Source: Lacrimispora defluvii (GTDB taxonomy: Bacteria > Bacillota > Clostridia > Lachnospirales > Lachnospiraceae). Taken from it: a stretch of 64,000 bases of DNA. The first letter of the stretch is position 1. Every line of letters starts with the position of its first letter. The notes under the pieces are model-generated. The model saw nothing but the letters and a program-made list of their open reading frames with translations. It did not search any database and was not told the DNA's origin. The stretch is from NCBI GenBank assembly GCA_013036995.1, contig JAAOXG010000002.1:1-64000 (forward strand). The letters run 5' to 3'. Shown piece after piece: positions 8,338 to 16,586 of this stretch. The translations under genes and the position numbers were made by a program.

Positions 8338-9168
8338 TCAATCAATGAAACCTCCTTCACCGAATAAGTTTAGTTGCATCGGGCCGTCCCTCATCCGTTC
8401 CTGCATATCGTAGTTGGCAATGAGGATTTCGGGAAACTGCGCTCCATTGTCATATCTCTGCTTGATGTTGTTGATGCGGGTATAGGAGTCGATTTGAATA
8501 CCCGGCGCATCATAGAGGCTGCGGATGAATTCGCAGTCATTGTAAGACAGCAGGAATTTGCCCTCTATCCGCAGCAGCGCGTCCCGCAGGCGGATGTGGT
8601 CTTTCTCCGTGAAGCCGTCCTCGCCCACGTTTTTATAGTAGCTCTCGGTTTCAAAGTACGGCGGGTCACAGTAGAAAAAGCTGACGGGGCGGTCATACTG
8701 CCCGATCAGCTTCTCGAAGTCCTTGTTTTCGACCACCACCTTGGCAAGCCGCCTGTGGGCCTGCTCGATCAGCGGGAAGTTGGACCACATATCATGGGGC
8801 TGGCTGCCGTAACTCGTTAGCCCCGATGCGTAGCTGTAACGGATAAGCTGGTAAAACCAGGCCGCCTTTTGCACATCGGAAGCAGGGCTGTCACGGGCGA
8901 GGGTGTTTTTGACAAGGTCGAAATCCGCACGGGCGTTGAGGACATAACGCAGCGCAGCCATCAGTTCCTCCGGCCTTTCCCTCACACAGCGGTACAGGTT
9001 GACCAGCAGGCCGTTAAAATCGTTATACACCTCGAAGTCATTGCCGGGAAACTTGTGGAACAGTATCCAGCCGCCCCCGCCGAATACCTCAATGTACCGT
9101 TCATAATAGAGGGGAAACAGGGTGACGATCAGTTCACGCAAGGATTTCTTGCCGCCGATCCAAGACAT
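8338..9168 (-). CDS. Dam-family DNA adenine N6-methyltransferase
   Basis: 276 residues of the D12 class. Motif X/N-terminal 'WIGGKKSLRELI', the SAM-binding 'EVFGGGGWILF' near residue 30, and the catalytic DPPY in 'FFYCDPPYFETESYY' near residue 170 are all present, so it should be active. It would transfer methyl groups to adenine in a short site, likely protecting element DNA from host restriction. No restriction endonuclease is adjacent, so it is an orphan methylase, in keeping with the antirestriction genes nearby. It starts 8 bases after the preceding small gene. It lacks the Met/Gly tail. Confidence 0.9.
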   Translation of the reverse strand: MSWIGGKKSLRELIVTLFPLYYERYIEVFGGGGWILFHKFPGNDFEVYNDFNGLLVNLYRCVRERPEELMAALRYVLNARADFDLVKNTLARDSPASDVQKAAWFYQLIRYSYASGLTSYGSQPHDMWSNFPLIEQAHRRLAKVVVENKDFEKLIGQYDRPVSFFYCDPPYFETESYYKNVGEDGFTEKDHIRLRDALLRIEGKFLLSYNDCEFIRSLYDAPGIQIDSYTRINNIKQRYDNGAQFPEILIANYDMQERMRDGPMQLNLFGEGGFID

Positions 9169-9176
9169 AAAGCTGT

Positions 9177-9509
9177 TCAGGAGTCATCACCTCCCTCCAG
9201 CGGCAGGCGTATCTGCATATCGTCAAATGCCGCGAGGGAACGCCTGAGACCTGCGATAGCGGCGCTGATCCCGCTGATGCGGTTTTTCATGTGCCTGATA
9301 GTCAGGCGCACTTCCGCTTCGGTCTTTGCGTAGAAATACCCGCTTTGGTCGCTGGCAATGGGGATACCCTCGCGGCGCAGGGCGTTGACAAGGTCGCGCA
9401 GCTCCTTGCCCGAAACGCATAGTACCTGTTCCAGTGTTCTGCTTGTGACGGCATTTTCAGCGCCGTGGTGATAGCGGTGCAGATACTCCGCAAGCTGCTC
9501 CTTGAGCAT
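9177..9509 (-). CDS. small winged-helix-like protein
   Basis: 110 residues. The N-terminal 65 residues ('SRTLEQVLCVSGKELRDLVNALRREGIPIASDQSGYFYA') look like a winged helix-turn-helix of the kind found in replication and regulatory proteins; the C-terminal half is a predicted helix pair. This type often sits directly before a DNA methylase in clostridial elements. It is probably co-transcribed with the methylase 8 bases downstream. DNA binding is inferred from the pattern, not shown. Confidence 0.6.
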   Translation of the reverse strand: MLKEQLAEYLHRYHHGAENAVTSRTLEQVLCVSGKELRDLVNALRREGIPIASDQSGYFYAKTEAEVRLTIRHMKNRISGISAAIAGLRRSLAAFDDMQIRLPLEGGDDS

Positions 9510-9563
9510 CTTGTCCTCCTTTCCGGCCGTTTCCCCGGAAAGAAAGACAAGGTAAAAGGGCGT

Positions 9564-9607
9564 AAAAAAACAGGGCCGCCTCCTGTTTGGGGAAACGGCC
9601 CTGTTTT
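9564..9607 (-). terminator. intergenic hairpin with U-run (terminator or attenuator)
   Basis: On the minus strand a 12-bp stem (AAAACAGGGCCG with CGGCCCTGTTTT) is followed by a run of seven T. It lies between the gene at 9648-9935 and that at 9177-9509, in the leader of the latter. It is one of several such hairpins between genes of this otherwise continuous operon. Confidence 0.75.
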
Positions 9608-9647
9608 GATTTTGGGGTCTAAAAAAGCACAGACATCATTGCCTGTG

Positions 9648-9935
9648 CTACTTGATTACGCCAAGCTCTCTTAAAACTGTCACGCAGTCCTTGGCGCCCT
9701 GAATGTACAAATGCCGGCTATACTCACCCAGCAAAAGCTGCATGGCTTCAAAGTATGCATCCACCATCTGTTTCAGCTCGTCATCATACTTTAAATGTTC
9801 CTTTACCAGCTCCGCTGCCTCCCGCTGCTGCTTCACAGCTTCCCGGACATCGGCATTGGATTCCGCCAGCTCCGCAAACGCTGCGTCAAGGCGTTCATCC
9901 AGCGCAGTCTGCAGGGAGTCCTTCCATAGTTCCAT
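9648..9935 (-). CDS. small coiled-coil protein, unknown function
   Basis: 95 residues starting MELWKDSLQTALD, chosen because AAAGGAGGTGAGCAGG precedes this ATG; an earlier in-frame start at 9962 has no site. Almost wholly helical and charged, with a likely coiled coil around 'AELAESNADVREAVKQQREAAELV'. No family recognised. It sits between ArdA and the winged-helix/methylase pair, and a terminator-like hairpin follows. Confidence 0.55.
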   Translation of the reverse strand: MELWKDSLQTALDERLDAAFAELAESNADVREAVKQQREAAELVKEHLKYDDELKQMVDAYFEAMQLLLGEYSRHLYIQGAKDCVTVLRELGVIK

Positions 9936-9999
9936 CCTGCTCACCTCCTTTAAGTACAACACAATGCCACAGTTTTTTGAAAATAGCTATACCACAAAA

Positions 10000-11034
10000 C
10001 TATAAACTGTGTCCGAGGGTTTGCCCTTGCTCCTGGGGTTCCTTGCTGAACTCACGAATAAACTCCTTTTGATTTCTGGCGATATAGCCGCCCTCGCAGG
10101 GCTGCAAATTGAGGGCTTCGATCTCAGCCTTGCAGTAGCCGGCATAGTCGAAGTACATCCCCATTGGAGAGGCGGGATGCACGAGCCCACGTTTCAATGC
10201 CAAGTCCTTGCCGAACTTTTCCCAATGCTGTTCGGAAGGGATAAAGTCGTAACAGTCAAGGTTTTGGGAGATATCCAGCGCTTCGTCCAACCGGGTGCAG
10301 CCTTCCAGCTCCATGGCGGCCTGAAACCGCTGCTGGAAGAAAGGCATGCCCTGTCCCTGTTCCTCCAGAACATAGCCGAGATTGTTCCCGGCCCCAATCA
10401 GTTCCTCCAGAGATTCATACTGGTCCGCAATGCCTGTAATATTGTTAAGGCAGCATTCTGCCTCCAGTAAAACTGCGCGGCTCCACTTTGTGATCCCCAA
10501 CTCACTCATTGCAACCGCCAGCTCATCCGGTTCGCCGGTGCTGATTTCATGGTCGGGCAGCCTTACCCATAAGCCTGCCGGATGGCTGTCGGAGGCCACT
10601 TTTATTCGCATACTGGCGCTGCCGCCATTCATCTGTTCCAGATTTTTGCCGGTGTAGACCTCATGATCGGAATAATGCTGTTCCACATAACCGCCTGATA
10701 CAAACACCCCGCCATTATCCTCACGGATGCTATGCCCCCACTGGTTTAGGTCAACGAAGCGAAGCTGGTCGGGGGTGGCCTGATGCTGGTATGCGGCAAT
10801 ATATTTTCCGAGAGCCGCATCGTCATTTACCCCGTAATAAAGGGAGAAGTTGTCGAGCTGCTCGGTGAGGTTGATGAGATCGGCGGCGGTTTCGATGGAC
10901 ACAAACTGAGAAGATCCTTCCACGAGATAATGCTCCCGGATGGACATCTTCGCAAACCGCTCATCAAGGAACGCCATTTCCTCGGCGGTGCCGGGTAGTT
11001 CCTTCCACGGGTAGGGGTATGGATAGTCTTTCAT
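10000..11034 (-). CDS. ArdA-type antirestriction protein 1
   Basis: 344 residues, strongly acidic. ArdA signatures appear twice: 'AADLINLTEQLDNFSLYYGVNDDAALGKY' and 'LDEALDISQNLDCYDFIPSEQHWEKFGKDLAL', each followed by the ArdA 'DYAGYCKAEI' type of element. ArdA proteins mimic B-form DNA and inhibit type I restriction enzymes, helping a conjugative element enter a new host. Being longer than the classical 166-residue ArdA, it seems to hold an extra module. The C-terminus 'GQTLGHSL' is a degenerate form of the shared tail. The next ArdA gene ends 8 bases upstream. Confidence 0.8.
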   Translation of the reverse strand: MKDYPYPYPWKELPGTAEEMAFLDERFAKMSIREHYLVEGSSQFVSIETAADLINLTEQLDNFSLYYGVNDDAALGKYIAAYQHQATPDQLRFVDLNQWGHSIREDNGGVFVSGGYVEQHYSDHEVYTGKNLEQMNGGSASMRIKVASDSHPAGLWVRLPDHEISTGEPDELAVAMSELGITKWSRAVLLEAECCLNNITGIADQYESLEELIGAGNNLGYVLEEQGQGMPFFQQRFQAAMELEGCTRLDEALDISQNLDCYDFIPSEQHWEKFGKDLALKRGLVHPASPMGMYFDYAGYCKAEIEALNLQPCEGGYIARNQKEFIREFSKEPQEQGQTLGHSL

Positions 11035-11041
11035 ATTGCTT

Positions 11042-12520
11042 TCACCTCATTTCCATATGCTGATCGGGGCGTCCAAGGCATTGCTCCACCGTCATCCCAT
11101 CCTCCGACAGCAGAATGCCGTAATCGGTACTCACCGCACCCTGCGCCTCCATCAGCTTCTGACCGTAGTTGTAGAGATCCCTGCTGCTGATCAGCTCGTC
11201 CTTCAGCGGAATATCATGTTTCATGATCTCGGCTTGAGCGTACTCCAGTGGGGATGGGATTTCCCGCTGGAGTCGGAAATCTACGGCTTGCCCCGCAAGA
11301 TCCACTGCCTCATCCAGCGAGAGGTCTTTGGGAGCGACCTCCAGCATCGCCTTATAGACGGGGAGCCGCCCCTCACGGTCGAGCTTGCGAAGCTGTGCGG
11401 CAAAAGCATCGACCACGGTGATGTCGCCATCGCGGTTGTCCAGCTCATCGCAAATAAGCTCGGAGAGCTGCGGAGCGGCACAGTCCTCCACATGGAAGGC
11501 GCATTCCCGCAGGGATGCCGCATCCACAGCCTCAGCCGCCTGAGACACCGTCTTATCGTCAGCTGGGAGCTTGAGCTGTACGCACAGGTCGTTGTCGTAG
11601 TCAGGGTCGCTAAAGTACCCCTTTCTGACAGACAGCAGTATGGCGTAGTCGGGTTTCTTAGGCAGAGCGGCATCGCCGCTCTGGTAGGTCTGTGCGATCT
11701 CGCCATTCTGGACCACATAACCATGGGGAGTAAAAACACCGCCCTCACCCTCACGCATCTCCTTGCCGATTTTGGCATAATCCAACCAGGGAAATATCCT
11801 TTCAGACAAGGATTCCAACTCCGGCACAAAATCATTGTCAGCATAAAACTTGCCAAGAGACTGGTCGTCATGGGCTTCATAGGCGGTCTGACAATGCTCC
11901 ATGCTGTAGGTCATGTTGATGAGGCGATCAATGGCGATGGGGGCGTATTGGGTTTGGAGGGTATCCATCATGACCATTCCCTCGAAGCAGTCCAGCTCCC
12001 ATTGGGTGAGGGATGCCAAACGCCCGGCAAGGTGATTCAGCTCACGCAGATTCGTATTCGGATTGATAAACTGCGGCAGATAGTCCAGCTCGCAGTTTAT
12101 GATCTCCGAGGAATAGATGACGCGTTCATCGGTGACGCGGGCCTTGTCCAGCGCATCCAGTATTTCATATGGCGCAGCGGGAAGTGTGAGCGTGGCGGAG
12201 GTTTCCGCACCGAATGCACCGGGGCGGCTGATTTCCACTTCAAAAATGCGGCCGCTTTGCACGCCGGATTCTTTTTGATTAGAGAGGTGGAGGGCATCCC
12301 AACCAAACAGCGCCCCATGGTGCATGATCCTTACCTGCTCGGCTGTAATGCCGTACCTCTCGTTGTAGCTGTTGACGATTTCCCGGTTCGCCTTCTTATT
12401 TTCTGTGCTGAGTTCGGAGCGGCTGAACCCTGATTTTCCATATTCAACGCTCATGATTTCGCCGTCTGCGTTGATGAACAGGCACTGTTTCGGAAGCCCG
12501 TTCCTTAATTGTTTATCCAA
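11042..12520 (-). CDS. ArdA-type antirestriction protein 2 (multi-module)
   Basis: 492 residues. An N-terminal region of about 90 residues with no recognised domain is followed by two ArdA-like modules: one around 'DRLINMTYSMEHCQTAYEAHDDQSLGKFY' and 'WLDYAKIGKEMREGEGGVFTPHGYVVQNG', another beginning 'SLDEAVDLAGQAVDFRLQREI'. Between them lie linkers typical of ArdA-like element proteins ('LNHLAGRLASLTQWELDCFEG'). Likely a DNA-mimic antirestriction factor. The C-terminus 'RPDQHMEMR' lacks the Gly pair. The start overlaps the end of the LPD28 gene by 8 bases. The antisense strand has a long open frame here that I treat as a shadow. Confidence 0.75.
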   Translation of the reverse strand: MDKQLRNGLPKQCLFINADGEIMSVEYGKSGFSRSELSTENKKANREIVNSYNERYGITAEQVRIMHHGALFGWDALHLSNQKESGVQSGRIFEVEISRPGAFGAETSATLTLPAAPYEILDALDKARVTDERVIYSSEIINCELDYLPQFINPNTNLRELNHLAGRLASLTQWELDCFEGMVMMDTLQTQYAPIAIDRLINMTYSMEHCQTAYEAHDDQSLGKFYADNDFVPELESLSERIFPWLDYAKIGKEMREGEGGVFTPHGYVVQNGEIAQTYQSGDAALPKKPDYAILLSVRKGYFSDPDYDNDLCVQLKLPADDKTVSQAAEAVDAASLRECAFHVEDCAAPQLSELICDELDNRDGDITVVDAFAAQLRKLDREGRLPVYKAMLEVAPKDLSLDEAVDLAGQAVDFRLQREIPSPLEYAQAEIMKHDIPLKDELISSRDLYNYGQKLMEAQGAVSTDYGILLSEDGMTVEQCLGRPDQHMEMR

Positions 12521-13319
12521 GCGTCATTCCTCCCATCTGAGTGCCCTGTCCGGGCTCATTTTGATCCGACATATTCATTTCCTGAGCACGCTTATCATAG
12601 GAAAATATATATGCGTTATAATCGCCCTGTACAGGCGTACAACGGATACAGAAACAATACTCACCGGCATCAACCACATATCCGTAGTTCTGCTGATATC
12701 CGCCGTCAATCTTTCCATCGTGGGTATTGCAATATTCCGACATGGCCGCAAGGTCTTTGAGCAGGGATTCTCTTAACCCATTAACAACCTCATTTAGCGT
12801 TTCTTTAAATTCCGGCGTATTTAGGCTTTTATCGTGACTGGGCCACCAAGTATGCCAGAACTCCTTTCCCTTATGTCCAAAGTCGATTCGGACACTGCCC
12901 ACACAGCCAAGACTGCGTTCTTTTTCTAACTCATGGGCATAAAAAAGCCCCGATTCTTCAGGCGAAGCGGGACGTATGATTAGATTTCGATCATCAAGTG
13001 GGAGTTTCAGTCCGTGTTCCTCACAGAAGTCTGCAAGAATCATGCATTCACCGAGGAAGTTGAGCTTGCCCCGTAATCGGCGGAAGCCCTCCTCGGGGAA
13101 CGGGATCGGCTCTGGCGTCAAAACCGTTCCGGCATGATTCACAACGACAAAATTCTGCACGGTCACCGGCCTGCCAGGATCATAATCGGAGCCACGCAAA
13201 TCGTAGCAGGAAAAGCCCTTCGGTACGGTAGAACGGTCAATGCGGGAGCTGGTGAAAAGCGCAGGCTTTCCGAAAAGCTCCACATGTTCATATTCTTCTT
13301 TTCTGGCGTTAACGCTCAT
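12513..13319 (-). CDS. LPD28-domain element protein
   Basis: 268 residues. The first 80 match the large polyvalent protein-associated domain LPD28 ('YEHVELFGKPALFTSSRID', 'YDLRGSDYDPGRPVTVQ', 'VVVNHAGTVLT'). A second half ('SVRIDFGHKGKEFWHTWW', 'FKETLNEVVNGLRE', 'YSYDKRAQEMN'-like) is conserved in element proteins but of unknown role. It ends 'GTQMGGMTLG', a clear copy of the shared tail after a Gln/Pro/Gly linker. Polyvalent proteins with LPD domains have been proposed in the literature to enter recipient cells with element DNA, which fits the tail hypothesis given in the findings. Confidence 0.7.
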   Translation of the reverse strand: MSVNARKEEYEHVELFGKPALFTSSRIDRSTVPKGFSCYDLRGSDYDPGRPVTVQNFVVVNHAGTVLTPEPIPFPEEGFRRLRGKLNFLGECMILADFCEEHGLKLPLDDRNLIIRPASPEESGLFYAHELEKERSLGCVGSVRIDFGHKGKEFWHTWWPSHDKSLNTPEFKETLNEVVNGLRESLLKDLAAMSEYCNTHDGKIDGGYQQNYGYVVDAGEYCFCIRCTPVQGDYNAYIFSYDKRAQEMNMSDQNEPGQGTQMGGMTLG

Positions 13320-13357
13320 TTTGACACCTCCGTGATAAATATCGGTATGGTTTCTGC

Positions 13358-13729
13358 CTACATCCCTAACTCCATCTCCATGCTGTCTTGCATACTAAAA
13401 TGTGCCTCCACCTCCGCATCTGTGGCGGAGGGAAAGTCCTGCGGCTCCGCTTCGCCCAACTGCATGGGAATAAGGTGCGGCAGAATCTGCTGTAAAAGCG
13501 CCTGATCCGGGCAGCGGTCGATAAACTCGCCCATCGTGTTCAGGATGAGATTGTCCATGGTATCGGTGAGAATGATCTCCCGCGCATCGCTGTGCCGCAT
13601 GATGAAGTTGGCAATGTTGGAGGGGGCGCGTTCAAACCAGTATTCGCTCCGATATCCTTCATAGGGGTAGACATAGCCCCTAACTAAATTATGACGCTCA
13701 AACATTTCTGCGATTTCCTTGTTTGTCAT
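13358..13729 (-). CDS. hypothetical conjugative-element protein
   Basis: 123 residues starting MTNKEIAEMFERHNL, with AAAGGAGACAGGTC directly before the ATG. Small, mixed helical, acidic C-terminal half ('ATDAEVEAHFSMQDSMEMELGM'). The Met-rich end 'MEMELGM' resembles the tail of its neighbours without the Gly pair. No family recognised. A gap of about 120 bases separates it from the upstream nuclease-like gene. Confidence 0.6.
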   Translation of the reverse strand: MTNKEIAEMFERHNLVRGYVYPYEGYRSEYWFERAPSNIANFIMRHSDAREIILTDTMDNLILNTMGEFIDRCPDQALLQQILPHLIPMQLGEAEPQDFPSATDAEVEAHFSMQDSMEMELGM

Positions 13730-13847
13730 GACCTGTCTCCTTTCGCTATATTGGGAGCTGTTCCGCGTCAAGCACACACAATACCATCCGGTGTGCGGGA
13801 TAGCTATCCCATAAATCAATAAACCGGCGCCCAGCTTGTGATGGAGG

Positions 13848-14459
13848 CTATACAAAGACCGCCCCATCGCACCATTTTTTCATAGCATTGTACAGCAGAT
13901 GCACTTTGGTTTGGTCGGTTACACTACGCCATCCTGATGGCTTGAACTGCCTAAGACCATACTGGCGCTCGCCCTCAAAGTATGCGAGGATTCCGATGTC
14001 GTCCGGTATCTCTTGGGCGATTTTAAGGGCGAGGGACTTGGGAACGCAGTAGTAATTCTCATTTCCGTGGAGGTTGTGCCCGTTTGCACTCCTGAAATCC
14101 GAGTAAGTGATTTTGACCTCGAAGCAGGTGACCATCATGCCCACTTTCCAGTTATGGCGCCGCAGGACACAGCCATGGCATTTCTGCTCATTTTTATCTG
14201 TGCCGCCATCACGGAAGCACTTTCCGGGTTGATGCATATACGCAGTGGTACGCTGATCTCTCTCGGAAAACCGTTCCGTATCCAGAAGCCTGCAGAGGTA
14301 TTCCTCGTTCTCGTAATAGTCCTCAAACCGGATGCTGTCCACGATTCCTGTGGGCGTCCAGATCTCATCCGCCCATCTTATGGTTCTCTTTTCGGTATTC
14401 AGCTTTGGCCGGTAATGATGGGTGAGTGCCTTGATCCGTTTTGTTAAATCTGTTTCCAC
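13848..14459 (-). CDS. PD-(D/E)XK nuclease-like protein (MmcB-like)
   Basis: 203 residues. The segment 'VTCFEVKITYSDF' has the E-x-K strand of a restriction-like nuclease fold, followed by 'GHNLHGNENYYCVPKSLALKI' and 'PDDIGILAYFE', a pattern I associate with MmcB-like or element-borne PD-(D/E)XK proteins. Three cysteines plus His in 'CFRDGGTDKNEQKCHGC' could bind zinc. It may act on DNA during transfer or repair. Assignment is from motif reading, so medium confidence. It has no Met/Gly tail. Confidence 0.55.
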   Translation of the reverse strand: METDLTKRIKALTHHYRPKLNTEKRTIRWADEIWTPTGIVDSIRFEDYYENEEYLCRLLDTERFSERDQRTTAYMHQPGKCFRDGGTDKNEQKCHGCVLRRHNWKVGMMVTCFEVKITYSDFRSANGHNLHGNENYYCVPKSLALKIAQEIPDDIGILAYFEGERQYGLRQFKPSGWRSVTDQTKVHLLYNAMKKWCDGAVFV

Positions 14460-14469
14460 CGTTCACCTC

Positions 14470-15072
14470 TCATCCCATCTCCATACCGCCGAGCGTCTGC
14501 CTGTCCTGGCGGGCATCGACAATGTCCTGCAATGCCTGCTCTGCGCTGTCACGCCTGAGAACATATCCTCCAGTCGCGTAAGCGCCGCCGTGATTGGCAT
14601 AATACTCAATACCGATGCGGGAATAATCCAGATAAGGCTGAACGTTCTCATCGAAAGGCATCAAACCTGTTTCCACGAGATAAACACCCAGCTCACGGTC
14701 GGTACTTACCTCGGAAAGCAGCAGATACTGATCCAGTCGTTCTCCGATTGCGATTACATCATCCAGGCTGTTCACGGATTCTGCATTCAGAGCGCCCTCA
14801 AAGATGCGGCACCCGTCGCGGTCCAGGCTGCCGACGATTTCCGCGATCCGATTCAGCTTTTTGAACTGTCCGGAATCGTTTATATCCGCATTTTTCAGAT
14901 ACTGCCCGATACCCCATACATTGCTGACCGCTCCGACAATGCGGGTTGAGGCAGCGTCATCGCTGATGTCGTCCAAAGCGGCCCACGCCTCGCCAATGTC
15001 CGCGGGGGTGGCCGGCAGCGGCAAATACACACCCTCATAGTCATCAGCGCGGGTCAAGTGGAGTGTAATCAT
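14470..15072 (-). CDS. ArdA-type antirestriction protein 3
   Basis: 200 residues, close in length to classical ArdA. The ArdA core is seen as 'EAWAALDDISDD', 'QFKKLNRIAEIVGSLDRDG', 'DDVIAIGERLDQYLLLSEVSTDRELGVYLV' and 'LDYSRIGIEYYANHGGAYATGGYVLR'. Highly acidic, as expected for a DNA mimic that blocks type I restriction enzymes. It ends 'RQTLGGMEMG', a shared-tail copy. Its start overlaps the stop of the upstream ArdA gene by 4 bases (ATGA). Confidence 0.85.
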   Translation of the reverse strand: MITLHLTRADDYEGVYLPLPATPADIGEAWAALDDISDDAASTRIVGAVSNVWGIGQYLKNADINDSGQFKKLNRIAEIVGSLDRDGCRIFEGALNAESVNSLDDVIAIGERLDQYLLLSEVSTDRELGVYLVETGLMPFDENVQPYLDYSRIGIEYYANHGGAYATGGYVLRRDSAEQALQDIVDARQDRQTLGGMEMG

Positions 15073-16247
15073 AGCTGCATTCCTCCCATCTCCTTATCCA
15101 TGCGCTCGGTTTCGCTTCCAGCCATTACTTCTTCGATGGAAATAAAGCCTTGATAGCTGATGTATCCGTTTTCGGTAAATCGGCCGTACTCTCCGGCCAT
15201 GCGCTGTTTGCCATATTCTTTGAAATCGATGTATTTCTCCAGATTTTCGTCAAACTCGTAATGGCCGGAGTCTATGATCATGTACCTGCCATATTCCTCC
15301 GGGGTGGCGATGCCGGGGATAAAGTCAAAAAGATCAAGCTGGCTTAGAAGGTTGGACGCCTGGGCAATGTCGGAGGGGGAGGCCATTTGCAACGCCGCCT
15401 CCGCTTTCAGGCGGCTGTCGGAGTCCAGTTTTTGAAAACAGGCGCACAGCCTATTTATCTCATAGAGATTTTCCTGCGGCCCCATCAGATCAACGAGTAG
15501 CGCAGGCAGCTCAGTGTCATCGTACCGCAGCCGCATATCCTCATCCTGAATCCCCGCACGAAGCAGGGCGCGCTCAATTTGGCAGTCCTCCGCCGGCAGA
15601 TAGAGCCATGAAATATCCATGGTGTCTTCCGGAAGACTCCGATCCGTGGCCGCAATGGTCAGTATCGTATCGCCGCTATACCGGTAGTCGGGGAAATACA
15701 GCCCATCATAGCAAAGCTCCAACTCCATGCCGTTTTCATAGACCACCCCATAAGGCGTGATTGCTCCTTTCTCGTTGAGCAGAAGGGACAGAGCTGTTTT
15801 CTGGAAATCCACCATTCTCAGTTCTTCCTCAGTCATCCCGCCATGCAGGTTCATATAATGCGTCCGACCTACTGCGTCCAGATTGGTGAAATCCTGAACC
15901 ACCGTCACACCCTGACAGCAGAAGGTCAGGTTGATGAAATCCGTCATATTTGAATAGTCCTGGCTGACGGCGGCGCCTTGGAACTGAGCAAGCTCGTATT
16001 TATCGAAGCTCTCCAACCGCTTGGCGAGATAGTCCAGCTCATCCACATTGATTTCGGTTTCTCCCAGTCGTTTAAAGATGGGGTAATCTCCGCCAAGCTC
16101 TCTGACGAAGCAGTCACGCACAGCTATACTGCCGATGCCGACGGCTTGGAGGTTTTCATATATCCCGGCATAATCCGCTATGGGAAAGCAGACAGGGACT
16201 GGCGGCAAGTCCGGCCGTCGACGGTTTGACAACAAAGCCTGTATCAT
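15069..16247 (-). CDS. ArdA-type antirestriction protein 4 (two modules)
   Basis: 392 residues starting MIQALLSNRRRPDL. The first module runs 'VDELDYLAKRLESFDKYELAQFQGA ... TDFINLTFCCQGV' and the second 'EINRLCACFQKLDSDSRLK ... ASNLLSQLDLFDFIPGIATPEEYGRYM' with 'YIDFKEYGKQRMAGEYGRFTENGYI'. Both follow the ArdA pattern. It ends 'MDKEMGGMQL', again the shared tail. The start at 16245-16247 overlaps the stop of the small Cys-rich gene by ATGA; the longer open frame to 16520 is ignored since that overlap and GGCGGAGAAAAG fit this ATG. Confidence 0.8.
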   Translation of the reverse strand: MIQALLSNRRRPDLPPVPVCFPIADYAGIYENLQAVGIGSIAVRDCFVRELGGDYPIFKRLGETEINVDELDYLAKRLESFDKYELAQFQGAAVSQDYSNMTDFINLTFCCQGVTVVQDFTNLDAVGRTHYMNLHGGMTEEELRMVDFQKTALSLLLNEKGAITPYGVVYENGMELELCYDGLYFPDYRYSGDTILTIAATDRSLPEDTMDISWLYLPAEDCQIERALLRAGIQDEDMRLRYDDTELPALLVDLMGPQENLYEINRLCACFQKLDSDSRLKAEAALQMASPSDIAQASNLLSQLDLFDFIPGIATPEEYGRYMIIDSGHYEFDENLEKYIDFKEYGKQRMAGEYGRFTENGYISYQGFISIEEVMAGSETERMDKEMGGMQL

Positions 16248-16468
16248 CTTTTCTCCGCCTTTCTCCGATTCCCGATTTTCTGCATATCTGTTCTGAGGCA
16301 ATCCCCCTCGGAGCTGTAGCAAACAAATCCGTGAGAGGGATATGGACAGTTGCCGCAGCTTTTGAAAGGACCGCGAGGCCGCTCGTCTGGCGGTATCCTG
16401 CCGTCTGTTACGAGGGTATCCGAATCGTAACAGGCGCTTCTCCTGTTTTTCCTGTATCGTATGAGCAT
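16244..16468 (-). CDS. small cysteine-rich protein
   Basis: 74 residues. Four cysteines in 'CGNCPYPSHGFVCYSSEGDCL' suggest a zinc knuckle, in a basic protein. AAAGGAGAACC stands just before the ATG and its stop overlaps the next start by ATGA, so translation is coupled to ArdA 4. I know no function. Because it overlaps the N-terminal part of the longer ArdA-4 frame in another phase, annotation pipelines may miss it. Confidence 0.6.
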   Translation of the reverse strand: MLIRYRKNRRSACYDSDTLVTDGRIPPDERPRGPFKSCGNCPYPSHGFVCYSSEGDCLRTDMQKIGNRRKAEKR

Positions 16469-16489
16469 GGTTCTCCTTTCCGCAAACGC

Positions 16490-16540
16490 AAAAAGAGCCG
16501 GAGAATAGGGAGGATTTCACGTCCCGGTTCTTCGGCTCCT
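16490..16540 (-). terminator. intergenic hairpin with U-run
   Basis: On the minus strand GAGCCG and CGGCTC flank a loop of about 32 bases and are followed by TTTTT. It sits in the leader of the Cys-rich/ArdA-4 genes, downstream of the gene at 16587-17252. The short stem makes it weaker than the neighbouring hairpins. Confidence 0.45.
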
Positions 16541-16586
16541 TGGCGTTTTATTTTCTGTTTTGATTGGTATAAAAAAGGGCGCCACT

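Noticed and set aside
11036-12433. 465-codon plus-strand frame opposite ArdA-2
   Set aside because: Antisense shadow of a well-supported gene; no ribosome site and no recognisable domain.
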